Source: Streptomyces sp. BV286 (GTDB taxonomy: Bacteria; Actinomycetota; Actinomycetes; Streptomycetales; Streptomycetaceae). Taken from it: DNA of 64,000 nucleotides. A model generated the notes under the pieces. That model searched no databases. It saw only the letters and a list, made by a program, of their open reading frames with translations, and was not told where the DNA came from. Below are positions 28,907 through 37,998 of this stretch, one piece after another. Each line of letters begins with the position of its first letter. Within the stretch, counting starts at the first letter, position 1. Location: the NCBI RefSeq assembly GCF_019090165.1, contig NZ_JAHRIB010000100.1, positions 1 through 64,000 on the forward strand. The letters run 5' to 3'. The translations under genes and the position numbers were made by a program.

Positions 28907-30036
28907 CAGATCTCCATCCCGAACGGCCGGGTGAACCGGACGTCACCCTCGACCATGTCTCGCATGTCTTCGACGTTGTGGCGGAACATCAGCATCCGCT
29001 CGATGCCGAACCCGAAGGCGAATCCGCTGTACTTCTCGGGGTCCACGCCGCAGGCGGTCAGCACGCGCGGGTTGACCATGCCGCAGCCGCCGAGCTCGAT
29101 CCAGCCCTCGCTGGAGCAGGTGCGGCAGGGGCGGTCGGGGTTGCCGACGGACTCGCCCTTGCAGACGTAGCAGAGCATGTCCATCTCGGCGGACGGCTCG
29201 GTGAACGGGAAGAAGTTCGGTCGCAGCCGGGTCTTCATGTCCGCGCCGAAGAGCGACCGGACCATGTGGTCGAGGGTGCCCTTGAGGTCGGCCATGGTCA
29301 GGCCCTCGTCGACGGCCAGCAGCTCGATCTGGTGGAAGACCGGCGTATGCGTGGCGTCCAGCTCGTCCGTGCGGTACACGCGGCCGGGGCACACGATGTA
29401 GACGGGCGGCTCCCGGTCGAGCAGGGCGCGGGCCTGCACGGGCGAGGTGTGCGTGCGGAGCACGACACCGGACTCGCCGTCCGGGTCACCGCCGTCGGGG
29501 CCCTGGACGAAGAAGGTGTCCTGCATCTGCCGGGCCGGGTGGTCCGGGCCGAAGTTCAGGGCGTCGAAGTTGAACCACTCCGCCTCGACCTCGGGCCCTT
29601 CCGCGATCTCGTATCCCATGGACACGAAGACGTCCGCGACCCGCTCCATCATGGTGGTCAGCGGGTGCCGGGCACCAGCCGGTACACGGTCGTGGGGCAG
29701 TGTGACGTCCACGGCCTCCTCGACCAGCACACGGGCGTCGCGCTCGGCCTCCAGTTCGACCTGGCGGGCCGCGAGCGCCTTGTTCACGGCGCCGCGGGCC
29801 TGGCCGACGAGCTTGCCCGCGGCTGCCTTGGCGTGCGGGGGCAGTGCGCCGATCTCGCGGTTGGCGAGGGCCAGCGGCGAGGCGCCGCCGGTGTGGGCGA
29901 CCTTGGCCTCCTGGAGCGTGTCGAGGTCGCCGGCGGCGGCGAAGGCGGCGAGCGCCTCGTCCCGCATGCGCTCGATCTCTTCCGGTTTCAGTGCCTCGAC
30001 CTCAACAGGGTCGTACGACTTGTTCGGTGCCGACAT
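28906..30036 (-). CDS. pheS: Phenylalanine--tRNA ligase alpha subunit
   Basis: 376 aa from the ATG at 30036, chosen for a GGAAGAG site; the longer reading to 30117 is not supported. Class-II synthetase motifs: the HP(L)TTMMERV entry segment, motif 2 ([18 protein letters not shown]) and motif 3 ([12 protein letters not shown]). A Cys cluster ([14 protein letters not shown]) forms a zinc-type knuckle, as in many actinobacterial PheS. N-terminal coiled coil (about 1-90) binds tRNA. No T-box or Phe-rich leader peptide was seen in the 146 bp upstream. Confidence 0.97.
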   Translation of the reverse strand: MSAPNKSYDPVEVEALKPEEIERMRDEALAAFAAAGDLDTLQEAKVAHTGGASPLALANREIGALPPHAKAAAGKLVGQARGAVNKALAARQVELEAERDARVLVEEAVDVTLPHDRVPAGARHPLTTMMERVADVFVSMGYEIAEGPEVEAEWFNFDALNFGPDHPARQMQDTFFVQGPDGGDPDGESGVVLRTHTSPVQARALLDREPPVYIVCPGRVYRTDELDATHTPVFHQIELLAVDEGLTMADLKGTLDHMVRSLFGADMKTRLRPNFFPFTEPSAEMDMLCYVCKGESVGNPDRPCRTCSSEGWIELGGCGMVNPRVLTACGVDPEKYSGFAFGFGIERMLMFRHNVEDMRDMVEGDVRFTRPFGMEI

Positions 30037-30182
30037 CTCTTCCCGTGCTTCCGATTGGTTGGCCAAAGGTCCCCGTCGCGACTCTCGGGACGCCCTGTCC
30101 CTGAAGGGGGGACGCAAAGGTGCCAGAGGCCGAGTCTAACGGGGGTGAGGTGTGCGAATGCGCCCGTGGGGCCTCTTCGGCG

Positions 30183-31328
30183 TCACTGCAGATACGCCGG
30201 GGTGCTCACGGGCAACGTAAATCGGAACAGTGCCCCGCCCTCGGGGGCGCGGCCCACCGTGATGGTGCCGCCGTGGGCTTCGACGATGCCCTTGACGATG
30301 TACAGCCCGAGGCCGGTGCCGCCGCGCTTGCTGCCCCGCCAGAAGCGGGTGAAGACGCGGTTCATGGACTCCTCCGGGATGCCGGGGCCCTCGTCGCTCA
30401 CCGTGACCGACGTGCCGGCGTCCTCCCCTTCGCGGGGCGACGGCGCGGGCTCTACGTCGATGGTGACGGTTCCCTCGCCGTGCCGCACCGCATTTTCCAG
30501 CAGGTTGCTGAGCACCTGGTCGACCTTGTCGGGGTCGGCCCAAAGGTCGGGCAGCGGCTGGCCGATGCGCAGCAGGAAGCGGTCGGCCAACTGGCCGGAG
30601 GCGACGTACGCCTGGATGTGGCGGCCGACGGCGGCGCCTATGTCGACGGGCTGGCGGCGCACTTCGAGGCGCCCGGAGTCGATGCGGGAGATGTCGAGGA
30701 GCTCGGCGATCAGGCGCGTCACGCGGTTGGCGTCGGCGTCGACCGTCTCCAGCATCAGTTTCTTCTGGTCGTCGGTGAAGCGCTCCCACTTGGCGAGCAG
30801 GGTCGCGGTGAAGCCCTTGACGGAGGTGAGCGGCGAGCGCAGTTCGTGGGCGACCGTGGCGATGAGCTCGGCGTGACTGCGCTCGGTGCGGCGGCGGGCC
30901 TCGGTGTCGCGGAGCGAGACGACGACCCGGCGGACCGGGCCGGTGGGCCGCACCCGGACGTACCGGGCCGAGACGAGGACCTCCCGGCCTCCCGGCAGCA
31001 GCAGATTGCGCTCGGGCTGTCCGACGCGGATCGCGAGGCCGCCGTAGGGGTCGGTCAGCTGCCACCAGCGGCGGCCTTCGAGGTCCTCCAACGGCAGGGC
31101 GCGCTCCAGATGCCGCCCGAGGGCGTCGGCGGCGGGGGTGGCGGTGATCCGGGCGGCGGCGGCGTTGAAGCAGACGACCCTGCCGCGTTCGTCGGCGATC
31201 ACGAGGCCGTCGGGCAGTTCGTCGGGGTCGAGGCCGAGCTCGGCGGGGTCGGCGTGCCGGGACGCGGGAGCGCTCCGTACGTCGTGCGCCCGCAGTGCGC
31301 TCTTCGCACCGCTCGTGCCGACACTCAT
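30183..31328 (-). CDS. Cytosolic PAS-domain sensor histidine kinase (orphan)
   Basis: 381 aa from the ATG at 31328. PAS domain at about 35-140 (LPDGLVIADERGRVVCFNAAAA), then HisKA with the phospho-accepting H161 in ATVAHELRSPLTSVKGF, then HATPase_c with the N box LSNLLENAVRHGEG, G1 VSDEGPGIP and G2 GGTGLGLYIVKG. No membrane segment, so it senses a cytosolic cue. No response regulator is adjacent; its neighbours are translation genes (pheST and an rRNA methylase). Confidence 0.93.
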   Translation of the reverse strand: MSVGTSGAKSALRAHDVRSAPASRHADPAELGLDPDELPDGLVIADERGRVVCFNAAAARITATPAADALGRHLERALPLEDLEGRRWWQLTDPYGGLAIRVGQPERNLLLPGGREVLVSARYVRVRPTGPVRRVVVSLRDTEARRRTERSHAELIATVAHELRSPLTSVKGFTATLLAKWERFTDDQKKLMLETVDADANRVTRLIAELLDISRIDSGRLEVRRQPVDIGAAVGRHIQAYVASGQLADRFLLRIGQPLPDLWADPDKVDQVLSNLLENAVRHGEGTVTIDVEPAPSPREGEDAGTSVTVSDEGPGIPEESMNRVFTRFWRGSKRGGTGLGLYIVKGIVEAHGGTITVGRAPEGGALFRFTLPVSTPAYLQ

Positions 31329-31449
31329 CCCCGTACCCCACCTCTCCTCTGGCATCGGGGGTGCCTCCCTGCTCGAACGCGGCCGAGAGCTTGGGGGCGC
31401 CTCCCCGAGCCCGTCACCCTACTAGCTGGGAGTGACGGAACGGACCCCC

Positions 31450-32292
31450 TCAGGAACGAGCGCGGGGGGCACGCTGCGCGCGGGCCGACGCGTAGAGACA
31501 TACGGCGGCCGCGGTCGCGAGGTTCAGGCTCTCCGCCCTGCCGTGGATCGGTACGCGCACGACGGCGTCAGCCAGTGCACGGGTCTCCTCCGGGAGCCCC
31601 CACGCCTCGTTGCCGAACACCCAGGCGGTCGGCCCGCCCATGGTGCCGTTGTCGAGCTCGTCGTCCAGGTCGTCCTCGCCCGCGCCGTCGGCGGCGAGGA
31701 TCCGTACCCCGGCGTCCTTGAGGCCCTGCACGGCCTGTTCGACGGGTACGCCGACCGCGACGGGCAGGTGGAACAGCGAACCGACCGACGCCCGCACGGA
31801 CTTGGGGTTGTAGAGGTCGACGGACGCGTCGGTGAGGACGACGGCGTCGGCGCCGGCGGCGTCGGCGCACCGCAGGACGGTGCCCGCGTTGCCGGGGTCC
31901 CGCACGTGTGCCAGGACGGCGACCAGCCTGGGCCCGGCCTTGAGGATCTCGTCGAACGGTGTGTCCAGGAACCGGCAGACCCCGACGAGTCCCTGCGGGG
32001 TGATGGTCGTCGAGATGTCCGCGATCACGTCGTCGGCGGCGAGGTGCACGCGGGCGCCCGCGTCCCGGGCCTCCCCCACGATGTCGGCGTACCGCTCGGC
32101 GGCGTCCGGCGTCACGAACAGCTCGACGAGTGTCGCGCCGCTCTCCCCGTGGTGTCCGGCGGCCTCGCGCACGGCCTGCGGGCCCTCGGCGAGGAACAGG
32201 CGCTCCTTGCCCCGGAAGCTCCGCCTGGCCAGCCGCCGGGCGGCGGAGACACGCGCGGAGCGGGGGGAGATCAGCTCGGGGCCGCTGGACAT
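31450..32292 (-). CDS. SpoU/TrmH-family RNA 2'-O-methyltransferase
   Basis: 280 aa. N-terminal RNA-binding domain (about 15-110, FLAEGPQAVREA) and a SPOUT knot domain with the three family motifs: VRDPGNAGTVLR, WVFGNEAWGLPEE and VPIHGRAESLNLATAAAVCL. The family methylates ribose in 23S rRNA or tRNA using S-adenosylmethionine; its closest relatives include TsnR/AviRb-like and RlmB-like enzymes, so the exact nucleotide is open. It follows the infC-rpmI-rplT operon, after a strong terminator. Confidence 0.92.
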   Translation of the reverse strand: MSSGPELISPRSARVSAARRLARRSFRGKERLFLAEGPQAVREAAGHHGESGATLVELFVTPDAAERYADIVGEARDAGARVHLAADDVIADISTTITPQGLVGVCRFLDTPFDEILKAGPRLVAVLAHVRDPGNAGTVLRCADAAGADAVVLTDASVDLYNPKSVRASVGSLFHLPVAVGVPVEQAVQGLKDAGVRILAADGAGEDDLDDELDNGTMGGPTAWVFGNEAWGLPEETRALADAVVRVPIHGRAESLNLATAAAVCLYASARAQRAPRARS

Positions 32293-32431
32293 CGGTTCAC
32301 CTTCGGTTCACGGGCGGGGGTCGGGCGTACCGCTTGCCGCGCCGAGGGGGCGCCCCGTACTCCCGCCGCGGCGGCGCCCGGCCACGGCGGCGGATTCCGG
32401 CGGTGCCGGACCGGCCGGCCGTACGCGCGGC

Positions 32432-32481
32432 GACAAGGAAAACAAATGTGGGCCCGCAGCCTTACGGCAAGCGAGCCCACA
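32432..32481 (-). terminator. Intrinsic terminator of the infC-rpmI-rplT operon
   Basis: Stem TGTGGGCTCGC against GCGGGCCCACA on the minus strand (32471-32481 with 32447-32457, one G-U pair) with a small inner stem. It is followed by a real U-rich tail (TTTGTTTTCC, minus strand below 32447), which is unusual in this GC-rich window. Confidence 0.85.
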
Positions 32482-32511
32482 CACAGGATCCGGCCGAGGC
32501 CAGCGCCAGCG

Positions 32512-32895
32512 TCACGCAGCCTTCGGCGCGTTGACGTCCGACGGCAGCGCCTTCTGCGCGACCTCGACGAGCGCAGCGAACGCGTTGGCGTCGTTGACGG
32601 CCAGCTCCGCGAGGATCTTGCGGTCCACCTCGATGTTGGCGGCGTTCAGACCCTGGATGAGGCGGTTGTACGTCATGCCGTTCTGGCGGGCCGCAGCGTT
32701 GATGCGCTGGATCCACAGCCGACGGAAGTCGCCCTTGCGCTTCTTGCGGTCGTTGTAGTTGTAGACCAGGGAGTGGGTGACCTGCTCCTTGGCCTTGCGG
32801 TACAGGCGCGAACGCTGACCGCGGTAGCCGGAGGCCGCCTCGAGGATCGCCCGGCGCTTCTTGTGGGCGTTGACTGCCCGCTTGACGCGTGCCAC
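32512..32895 (-). CDS. rplT: 50S ribosomal protein L20
   Basis: 127 aa. Basic N-terminal tail ([20 protein letters not shown]) and the conserved body [41 protein letters not shown] start with AAGGAG 7 nt upstream. L20 is an early 23S rRNA-binding assembly protein and in other bacteria also represses its own operon by binding the leader. Third gene of infC-rpmI-rplT. Confidence 0.98.
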   Translation of the reverse strand: MARVKRAVNAHKKRRAILEAASGYRGQRSRLYRKAKEQVTHSLVYNYNDRKKRKGDFRRLWIQRINAAARQNGMTYNRLIQGLNAANIEVDRKILAELAVNDANAFAALVEVAQKALPSDVNAPKAA

Positions 32896-32990
32896 TTTTT
32901 AACTCCTTGTAGCGGGACCGTGGTGGTTGTCACACGGTCCGAAATCGATGGGGTCCCGGTTCTGACGTACGGCGCCTGGGCGCCGGGACG

Positions 32991-33185
32991 TCACTTGCCG
33001 AGAAGCTTCTTGATCTTCTTGGCGTCGCCCGGGGCCATCTCGGCGTTGCCGGTGAGGCGGCGCGTCACGCGCGACGACTTGTGCTCGAGCAGGTGGCGCT
33101 TGCCGGCACGCTCGCGAAGCACCTTGCCGGAGCCGGTGATCTTGAAGCGCTTGCTGGCACCGCTGTGCGACTTGTTCTTCGGCAT
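32991..33185 (-). CDS. rpmI: 50S ribosomal protein L35
   Basis: 64 aa from the ATG at 33185; the sequence [20 protein letters not shown] and [17 protein letters not shown] is unmistakable. Upstream purine site GAGGAG at an 11-nt distance. Lies between infC and rplT. An 8-bp hairpin (GGACCGTG 32915-32922, CACGGTCC 32933-32940) lies between it and rplT. Confidence 0.98.
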   Translation of the reverse strand: MPKNKSHSGASKRFKITGSGKVLRERAGKRHLLEHKSSRVTRRLTGNAEMAPGDAKKIKKLLGK

Positions 33186-33216
33186 GGCGCCGTACTCTCC
33201 TCGTCGGTGGCGCTCC

Positions 33217-33242
33217 TGTGCCCGGTCGTTAAACCGGGCACA
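33217..33242 (-). promoter_or_regulatory. Hairpin between infC and rpmI
   Basis: Perfect 10-bp stem TGTGCCCGGT (33217-33226) and ACCGGGCACA (33233-33242), loop CGTTAA, 32 bp upstream of the rpmI start. It could attenuate, stabilise or act as a processing site between the IF3 and L35 cistrons. Confidence 0.55.
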
Positions 33243-33315
33243 ACGGAACGTCATGTGTATCGGTTGACGTCCCCGGACTCGCGTCCGGAAACCCTCCGGG
33301 ACTCGCGCCCCGGGA

Positions 33316-33993
33316 TCAGGCCTCGGCGGGAGCCTCGGCCGGGGCCTCGGCGACCTCGGAGTCGGCGATCTCCCCTTCGGGGATGTCGTCGTCCGCGTGG
33401 TTCTGCGACTTGCCCGGGTTGGCCTTCGCCTCCGCCTTGCGTGCCGCCTGGGCCTCGCGGGCCTCGGCCATCGCCTCGGTCTTCTTCTTGTGCGGACCGA
33501 GAACCATGATCATGTTTCGGCCGTCCTGCTTCGGGTTGGACTCGACGAACCCGAGGTCCTCGACGTCCGAAGCGAGACGCTGCAGCAGTCGGTAGCCGAG
33601 TTCCGGCCGGGACTGCTCGCGACCACGGAACATGATCGTGATCTTGACCTTGTCGCCCTGCTTGAGGAACCGGACGACGTGACCCTTCTTGGTGTCATAG
33701 TCGTGCGGGTCGATCTTCGGCCGGAGCTTCATCTCCTTGATGACCGTGTGCGCCTGGTTCTTGCGCGCCTCACGGGCCTTCATGGCCGACTCGTACTTGA
33801 ACTTGCCGTAGTCCATGAGCTTGCAGACCGGCGGTCGCGCGGTCGCGGCGACCTCGACCAGGTCGAGGTCGTACTCCTGTGCAAGCTCCAGGGCCTTGGC
33901 AAGCGGAACAATCCCGACCTGCTCGCCGCTGGGACCGACAAGTCGCACCTCGGGAACGCGAATCCGGTCGTTGATGCGGGGCTCGGCGCTGAT
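33316..33993 (-). CDS. infC: Translation initiation factor IF-3, starting at an AUC codon
   Basis: 225 aa when read from the ATC at 33993. IF3 homology begins at [17 protein letters not shown], which aligns with the start of other IF3 proteins, so the first in-frame GTG (33948) would delete conserved residues. No ATG, GTG or TTG lies between the upstream in-frame stop and that point; an ATC sits 4 nt after GAGGAGG. N-domain ends near MDYGKFKYE; the C-domain contains [11 protein letters not shown] and [11 protein letters not shown] charged, Ala/Glu-rich tail follows (about 190-225). A rare start codon lets IF3 limit its own synthesis, as known for E. coli infC (AUU). Confidence 0.9.
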   Translation of the reverse strand: MSAEPRINDRIRVPEVRLVGPSGEQVGIVPLAKALELAQEYDLDLVEVAATARPPVCKLMDYGKFKYESAMKAREARKNQAHTVIKEMKLRPKIDPHDYDTKKGHVVRFLKQGDKVKITIMFRGREQSRPELGYRLLQRLASDVEDLGFVESNPKQDGRNMIMVLGPHKKKTEAMAEAREAQAARKAEAKANPGKSQNHADDDIPEGEIADSEVAEAPAEAPAEA

Positions 33994-33997
33994 GGAT

Positions 33998-34004
33998 CCT
34001 CCTC
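33998..34004 (-). promoter_or_regulatory. Ribosome binding site that decides the infC start
   Basis: GAGGAGG on the minus strand, spacer ATCC, then the ATC start at 33993-33991. It is the only strong Shine-Dalgarno near the start of IF3 homology. Confidence 0.75.
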
Positions 34005-34009
34005 GGATA

Positions 34010-34260
34010 GCACCACACGGCTGTCTGGCAGACAGCTCGCGTACGTCTTTTCACTGGACCAACCACCGAGGCGCATGAAAAATGCCCCGGACGGGACACA
34101 GGCGGTGGCTCCAAGGATTACCGGAGCACCGCCACGGTCAACCGCGGGGCGCATATCCAGCAGCTCCATCGTCCGTACGGAACGATGGTGGCCGCCTGAC
34201 CGGGTGACCCGCCTTCCCGGAGGATGGTCGGGTGGGAGATCGGAGCCTCCACTTGCGGGC
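34010..34260 (-). promoter_or_regulatory. Structured leader of the infC-rpmI-rplT operon
   Basis: At least three hairpins lie in the region before infC: a palindrome GCTGTCTG-G-CAGACAGC at 34020-34036, just before the ribosome site; a long stem GGCGGTGGCTCC (34101-34112) with GGAGCACCGCC (34123-34133), one bulged base; and CCATCGT (34166-34172) with ACGATGG (34182-34188). No coding frame is convincing. Operons of this type in other bacteria carry an L20-binding leader; whether this folds that way is inferred. Confidence 0.5.
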
Positions 34261-34393
34261 CGGGCACAGGAGTGTCCGGCCGGTCGTTACACAAGGTTAG
34301 CAGCTCCCCGGGGGTGGTGCTAATCGGTGTGCACGCACCGTTCGCGGTCTCCCGCGGGCCCGGGCCGCCGGGCCTGGGCCTATCGTGTGGGGC

Positions 34394-34750
34394 ATGAGTG
34401 ACACCCCTCCTGAGTCCCCCGGTTTCGACGACATGACCCGCGACATCGCGGAGGTCCCCGCGGTCGAGGTCCTGGTCACGGTCGCCGTCAACCTGATGAG
34501 CGCCGCCGCCGTGAAGCTCGGTCTGACCGAGGAGGGCGACAAGTACAAGGACCTCGACGAGGCCCGCAAGCTGGTCCACGCCCTGGCCGGACTGCTCGAC
34601 GCGAGCACGACCGAGATCAGCTCCTTCCACGCGGCTCCGCTGCGCGACGGTCTGAAGTCGCTGCAGCTGGCGTTCCGCGAGGCGTCGCTCGTCCCCGACG
34701 AGCCGGGTCAGGGCCCGGGCGAGAAGTACACGGGCCCGGTCTTCGGCTGA
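34394..34750 (+). CDS. DUF1844 family protein
   Basis: 118 aa from the ATG at 34394 (a GTG at 34385 is also in frame). The conserved DUF1844 core is VEVLVTVAVNLMSAAAVKLGL then DLDEARKLVHALAGLL. Small helical, highly conserved in actinobacteria, function unknown. It diverges from infC, a fixed arrangement in Streptomyces as I recall. Confidence 0.9.
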   Translation: MSDTPPESPGFDDMTRDIAEVPAVEVLVTVAVNLMSAAAVKLGLTEEGDKYKDLDEARKLVHALAGLLDASTTEISSFHAAPLRDGLKSLQLAFREASLVPDEPGQGPGEKYTGPVFG

Positions 34751-34849
34751 CCTCTCCACCCTCCTCGCCCTGTGGCTCCCGGGCGCGCGCACGGCGCGCC
34801 CATCGGGCTCCGGGGAACCGCCGGCGTACGGATCCGTCGGCGTCCGCGT

Positions 34850-35581
34850 CTACCGACGTACGTACAGGGGCTCGCCCGGTGGCGTCGCCTCGGCCGGCAG
34901 GAGTGCCAGGTCGAGGCCGCGCACCAGGCGGGCCCTCAGTGTGTCGTCGTCCGCGAGGCGCCGGGCGACCGCCTGGGCGGTCTCGGCCGGGGCGGCGGAC
35001 GGGTCCAGTACCAGGGCGAGGGTGCCGTCGGCCTGCCCGGGGCCGAGATGGGCACGGCGTACCGCGGGCTCGGCGGCGACCGCGGCGCGTACCGCGGCGA
35101 CCACGGCCGGGTCGGCCAGCGGGTCCGTCGTCGTACGCCCCTCGGCGAGCGCCAGCAGGGCCGGTCCGGTCAGTTCGTACGCGACCGGTCCTGCCAGGTC
35201 GAGCACGACCGTGTCGGCCTTCTCGTGCGCGGCGGCCTGGAGAGCCTGGTGCAGGGGTACGGCGACGGGGCGGGCCGCCGGGTCCCAGCGGGCCAGTGTC
35301 TCGGTGGAGGTGAAGGCGGGCAGCGCGGTGCGGTCGCCCGCCTTGAGGGTGGGCACCGCCATGTCGCTGGTCTTCTCGTGGCGCAGCCCGTTCTCGTCCT
35401 CCTCGACCTCGCCGAGCACGGCGACGACGGGGACGAGGAGTCGCGCGTCCCTGAGCGCCGCCAGGACGGGACCGTGCGCGGACCTGTCCTCGGCCCAGGC
35501 CGCGAGCGCCGCGCTCAGCCGGGGGTCGGCGGAGCCGTCGTCGTCGGAGAAGCCGGAGTCGGGGATGTTCTTGTTCGCCAC
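34850..35581 (-). CDS. SseB-family protein
   Basis: 243 aa from the GTG at 35581. An N-terminal SseB domain (about 20-130: PRLSAALAAWAEDRSAHGPVLAALRDARLLVPV..., LPAFTSTETLARW) and a C-terminal SseB-like domain (about 145-243, VRRAHLGPGQADGTLALVLD). The family name comes from enhanced serine sensitivity in E. coli; the biochemical function remains unclear. Monocistronic. Confidence 0.85.
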   Translation of the reverse strand: MANKNIPDSGFSDDDGSADPRLSAALAAWAEDRSAHGPVLAALRDARLLVPVVAVLGEVEEDENGLRHEKTSDMAVPTLKAGDRTALPAFTSTETLARWDPAARPVAVPLHQALQAAAHEKADTVVLDLAGPVAYELTGPALLALAEGRTTTDPLADPAVVAAVRAAVAAEPAVRRAHLGPGQADGTLALVLDPSAAPAETAQAVARRLADDDTLRARLVRGLDLALLPAEATPPGEPLYVRR

Positions 35582-35763
35582 GGGAACCGACCCTATCGGT
35601 GGCGTCCGGCCGGCTCCGCCGGTGGGCCGCCGTCGGCCGGCCGCACGCCCGGTGTGTGCCGGAGGGGGGACGTCGGCAGGTCTCACCGATTTCTCAGCGG
35701 TCTCCGATCCTCTGTTCACGCGCGGCCGACGCGGCGCACAGGGGCGGGCCCCACGATCGCGCC

Positions 35764-36741
35764 ATGTTCCCGCACAGAGCCGGTGGGCGCGTCGACCGCC
35801 CGTCCCGCCACAGGCCCTTCGCCCACGCGGCGGTCGCCTCCGTCGTCCTCCTGGGCACCATGGCCGCGGGGGCGGTGTACGTGACGGCGCAGGCGCACGA
35901 CTCCGGGGAGCTCGTATCCTCCTCGGCGGCACCCGGAGCGTGGGAGGCGGCAGTGGAATCGGCGACGGCAGGCACGTCCGCACCCGGTCCTGCCCGGACC
36001 TCGGCCCCTGCTCCGGCTCCCACGGCCGACCTGGATGCGCTGCTCGCCCGAGCGGTGGGGGCTGTTCCTGTCGAGGCAGGGGCGCGGGTGTCGGTGGCGG
36101 TGCTGGACACGGAGTCCGGGGAGAGCGCGGGGTACGGGGACGGGGCGTTCGACACCGCGAGCATCGTGAAGGTCGACATCCTGGCCGCCCTGCTGTTGCG
36201 GGCCCAGGACGCGGGTCGTGGGCTCACCGCGCAGGAGAGGACGTACGCCGCCGCGATGATCCGCGACAGTGACAACGCGTCCGCCACGGCGCTGTGGAAG
36301 GCGATCGGGCGGGCCGAGGGGCTGGCGGAGGCGAACGAACGCTTGGGGCTCGGCGGCACCAAGGGCGGGGACGGGCCGCTGTGGGGGCTGACCCGGACCA
36401 CGGCCGCCGATCAACTCGTCCTGCTGCGGCAGGTGTTCGGCGACGAGTCGGCGCTCGACGAGGGCTCCCGGGCGTATCTGCGGGGGCTGATGGGGGACAT
36501 CGCCGCGGGGCAGGACTGGGGGGTGTCGGCCGCGGGCGAGGCCGGGTCCGCCCTGAAGAACGGCTGGTTGCCGCGCAGTGCGACCGGGTTGTGGGTCATC
36601 AACAGCGTCGGCCGGGTGTCCGTGGACGGGCGCGAGTACCTCGTCGCGGTGCTGTCCGACGGCAACTCCACCAAGGAGAAGGGGATTTCCCTGGTGGAGG
36701 GGGCCGCGAGGGCTGCCGTGTCCGTGTTCGCGGGAGCCTGA
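35764..36741 (+). CDS. Exported serine hydrolase (beta-lactamase/PBP fold)
   Basis: 325 aa. Membrane or signal segment at about 22-43, then a Pro/Ala/Thr-rich spacer and a class-A-like fold. Active-site motifs: SIVK with S133 and K136, SDN at 169-171, and K265-N-G in place of KTG/KSG. The Glu of the class-A omega loop is not apparent, so true beta-lactamase activity is doubtful; a peptidoglycan peptidase or esterase-type role is more likely. Convergent with the mycosin gene. Confidence 0.82.
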   Translation: MFPHRAGGRVDRPSRHRPFAHAAVASVVLLGTMAAGAVYVTAQAHDSGELVSSSAAPGAWEAAVESATAGTSAPGPARTSAPAPAPTADLDALLARAVGAVPVEAGARVSVAVLDTESGESAGYGDGAFDTASIVKVDILAALLLRAQDAGRGLTAQERTYAAAMIRDSDNASATALWKAIGRAEGLAEANERLGLGGTKGGDGPLWGLTRTTAADQLVLLRQVFGDESALDEGSRAYLRGLMGDIAAGQDWGVSAAGEAGSALKNGWLPRSATGLWVINSVGRVSVDGREYLVAVLSDGNSTKEKGISLVEGAARAAVSVFAGA

Positions 36742-36813
36742 CGCGCCACGGGGCGGGCAGGCGGGACATGCGACGGACCGCGGCCGCCGGAGTCGTCCCG
36801 GAGACCCGTGCCC

Positions 36814-37998
36814 TCAGTCGGCGTCGGGGTGACGGGGCCGTCTGCTGCCTCTCCAGAGGATGACCGCGGCGACGAGGAGCACGCCGCCGACGCTGCCCGC
36901 CAGAGGGCCGGCCCAGCCGGTCGAGGGCTCGTCCTCCTCGGCGGTGTCCGGGCCCTTGCCGAAGTACCTGTCGGCGTCGGCCACCGCGGTGAGACCCTGC
37001 GGCTTCAGCCCGGCGGCCTTCTTGATGGCCGCCTCGGGGTCCACGAAGCCGAAGCCCCGGGAGTCGTCGCGGCCGCCGTCGGGGGCGTTTCGGGCCGTGT
37101 CCTCCAGGAGTTGCTTGATCTGGGCCGGGGACAGGCCGGGGTGGGCCGCCTTGACGAGGGCGACCGCGCCGGAGACGAAGGCCGAGGCGGCGCTGGTGCC
37201 CCAGCCCTCGTAGTACTTGCGGTCGGGGTCGGCGATGACGACGTCGACGCCGGGGGCGCTGACCGTGGCGTACCAGCGGCGGGTGGAGAACGAGGCGCGG
37301 GTGCCGTAGCGGTCGACGGCGGTCGCGGCGATCACACCCGGGTAGGCCGCCGGGTACGAGATGTGGTCGCCCTTCTCGCCGCCGTTCCCGGCCGAGGCGA
37401 CCACGACGGCGCCCTTCTTGAGGGCGTACTGGACGGCGGCGTCCTCGGTGGCCTCCGGATGGGCGGACTTGGAGTCGTCGCCGAGGGAGAGGTTGATGAC
37501 GTCGGCGCCTTGGTCGGCGGCCCACCGGATGCCCTCGGCGAGGGCGTTTCCGCGGGTGTTGCGGGCCTTGCCGCGGGCCGAGTCGCCGTCTTCAAGGATC
37601 ACGCGGACGGGGAGGATCTTCGCCTCGGGGGCTATGCCCATGACTCCGTCGGCGTTGCCCGCGCCGTGCCCGTGGCCCGCGATGATGCCGGCCATCGCCG
37701 TGCCGTGGCGTGCCCACGGACGGTCGCCGCGACCGGCGCCGAAACCGACCATGTCCTTGCCTGCGAGGACGTTGCCCGCCAGGTCGGGATGCTCGTCGTC
37801 GACGCCCGTGTCGAGGACGGCGACGGTGATGCCCTCGCCCTTGGTCGTCCGCCAGGCCTCCTGCGTGTGCATGGCCTCCAGGGCCCACTGCTTCGCACGG
37901 ATCTCGTCGGCGTGAGCGGCTGTGGAGGGCACAAGCGCGAGGCCGGCGGCCGTCACGGCGACCAGGAATCCCTTCGCGCGAAGGAGCTTCCGGGTCAT
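36814..37998 (-). CDS. Mycosin-like S8 serine protease (type VII secretion-associated family)
   Basis: 394 aa. Signal peptide (about 1-30, ending AHADEIRAK), subtilisin triad Asp in VAVLDTGVDDEHPDL, His in ARHGTAMAGIIAG and Ser in GTSAASAFVSG, oxyanion Asn in VVASAGNGG, then a C-terminal membrane helix (about 365-385, GPLAGSVGGVLLVAAVILW) and a basic tail. This layout is that of the MycP proteases. No EccB-E, EsxA/B or WXG genes are nearby, so it is an orphan. The start overlaps the stop of the proline-rich gene (ATGA, 37995-37998). Confidence 0.92.
   Translation of the reverse strand: MTRKLLRAKGFLVAVTAAGLALVPSTAAHADEIRAKQWALEAMHTQEAWRTTKGEGITVAVLDTGVDDEHPDLAGNVLAGKDMVGFGAGRGDRPWARHGTAMAGIIAGHGHGAGNADGVMGIAPEAKILPVRVILEDGDSARGKARNTRGNALAEGIRWAADQGADVINLSLGDDSKSAHPEATEDAAVQYALKKGAVVVASAGNGGEKGDHISYPAAYPGVIAATAVDRYGTRASFSTRRWYATVSAPGVDVVIADPDRKYYEGWGTSAASAFVSGAVALVKAAHPGLSPAQIKQLLEDTARNAPDGGRDDSRGFGFVDPEAAIKKAAGLKPQGLTAVADADRYFGKGPDTAEEDEPSTGWAGPLAGSVGGVLLVAAVILWRGSRRPRHPDAD

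Noticed and set aside
24815-29170. Very long plus-strand open frame (about 1450 codons) across the PP2C and pheT/pheS genes
   Set aside because: It is the reverse strand of well-identified genes; GC-rich codon bias creates long antisense frames. No family features, no ribosome site.
30037-30182. T-box or Phe-leader attenuator before pheS
   Set aside because: No Phe codon run, no T-box sequence; only a weak 5-bp hairpin (GTCCC/GGGAC).
33770-34114. Minus-strand frame starting GTGTGGTGCTATCC as an alternative infC start
   Set aside because: It is in a different frame from IF3 and continues as an Arg-rich shadow, so it cannot be the start of infC without a frameshift.
35764-36741. Calling the serine hydrolase a beta-lactamase resistance gene
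   Set aside because: K-N-G replaces KTG and no omega-loop Glu is seen; the fold match alone does not support it.
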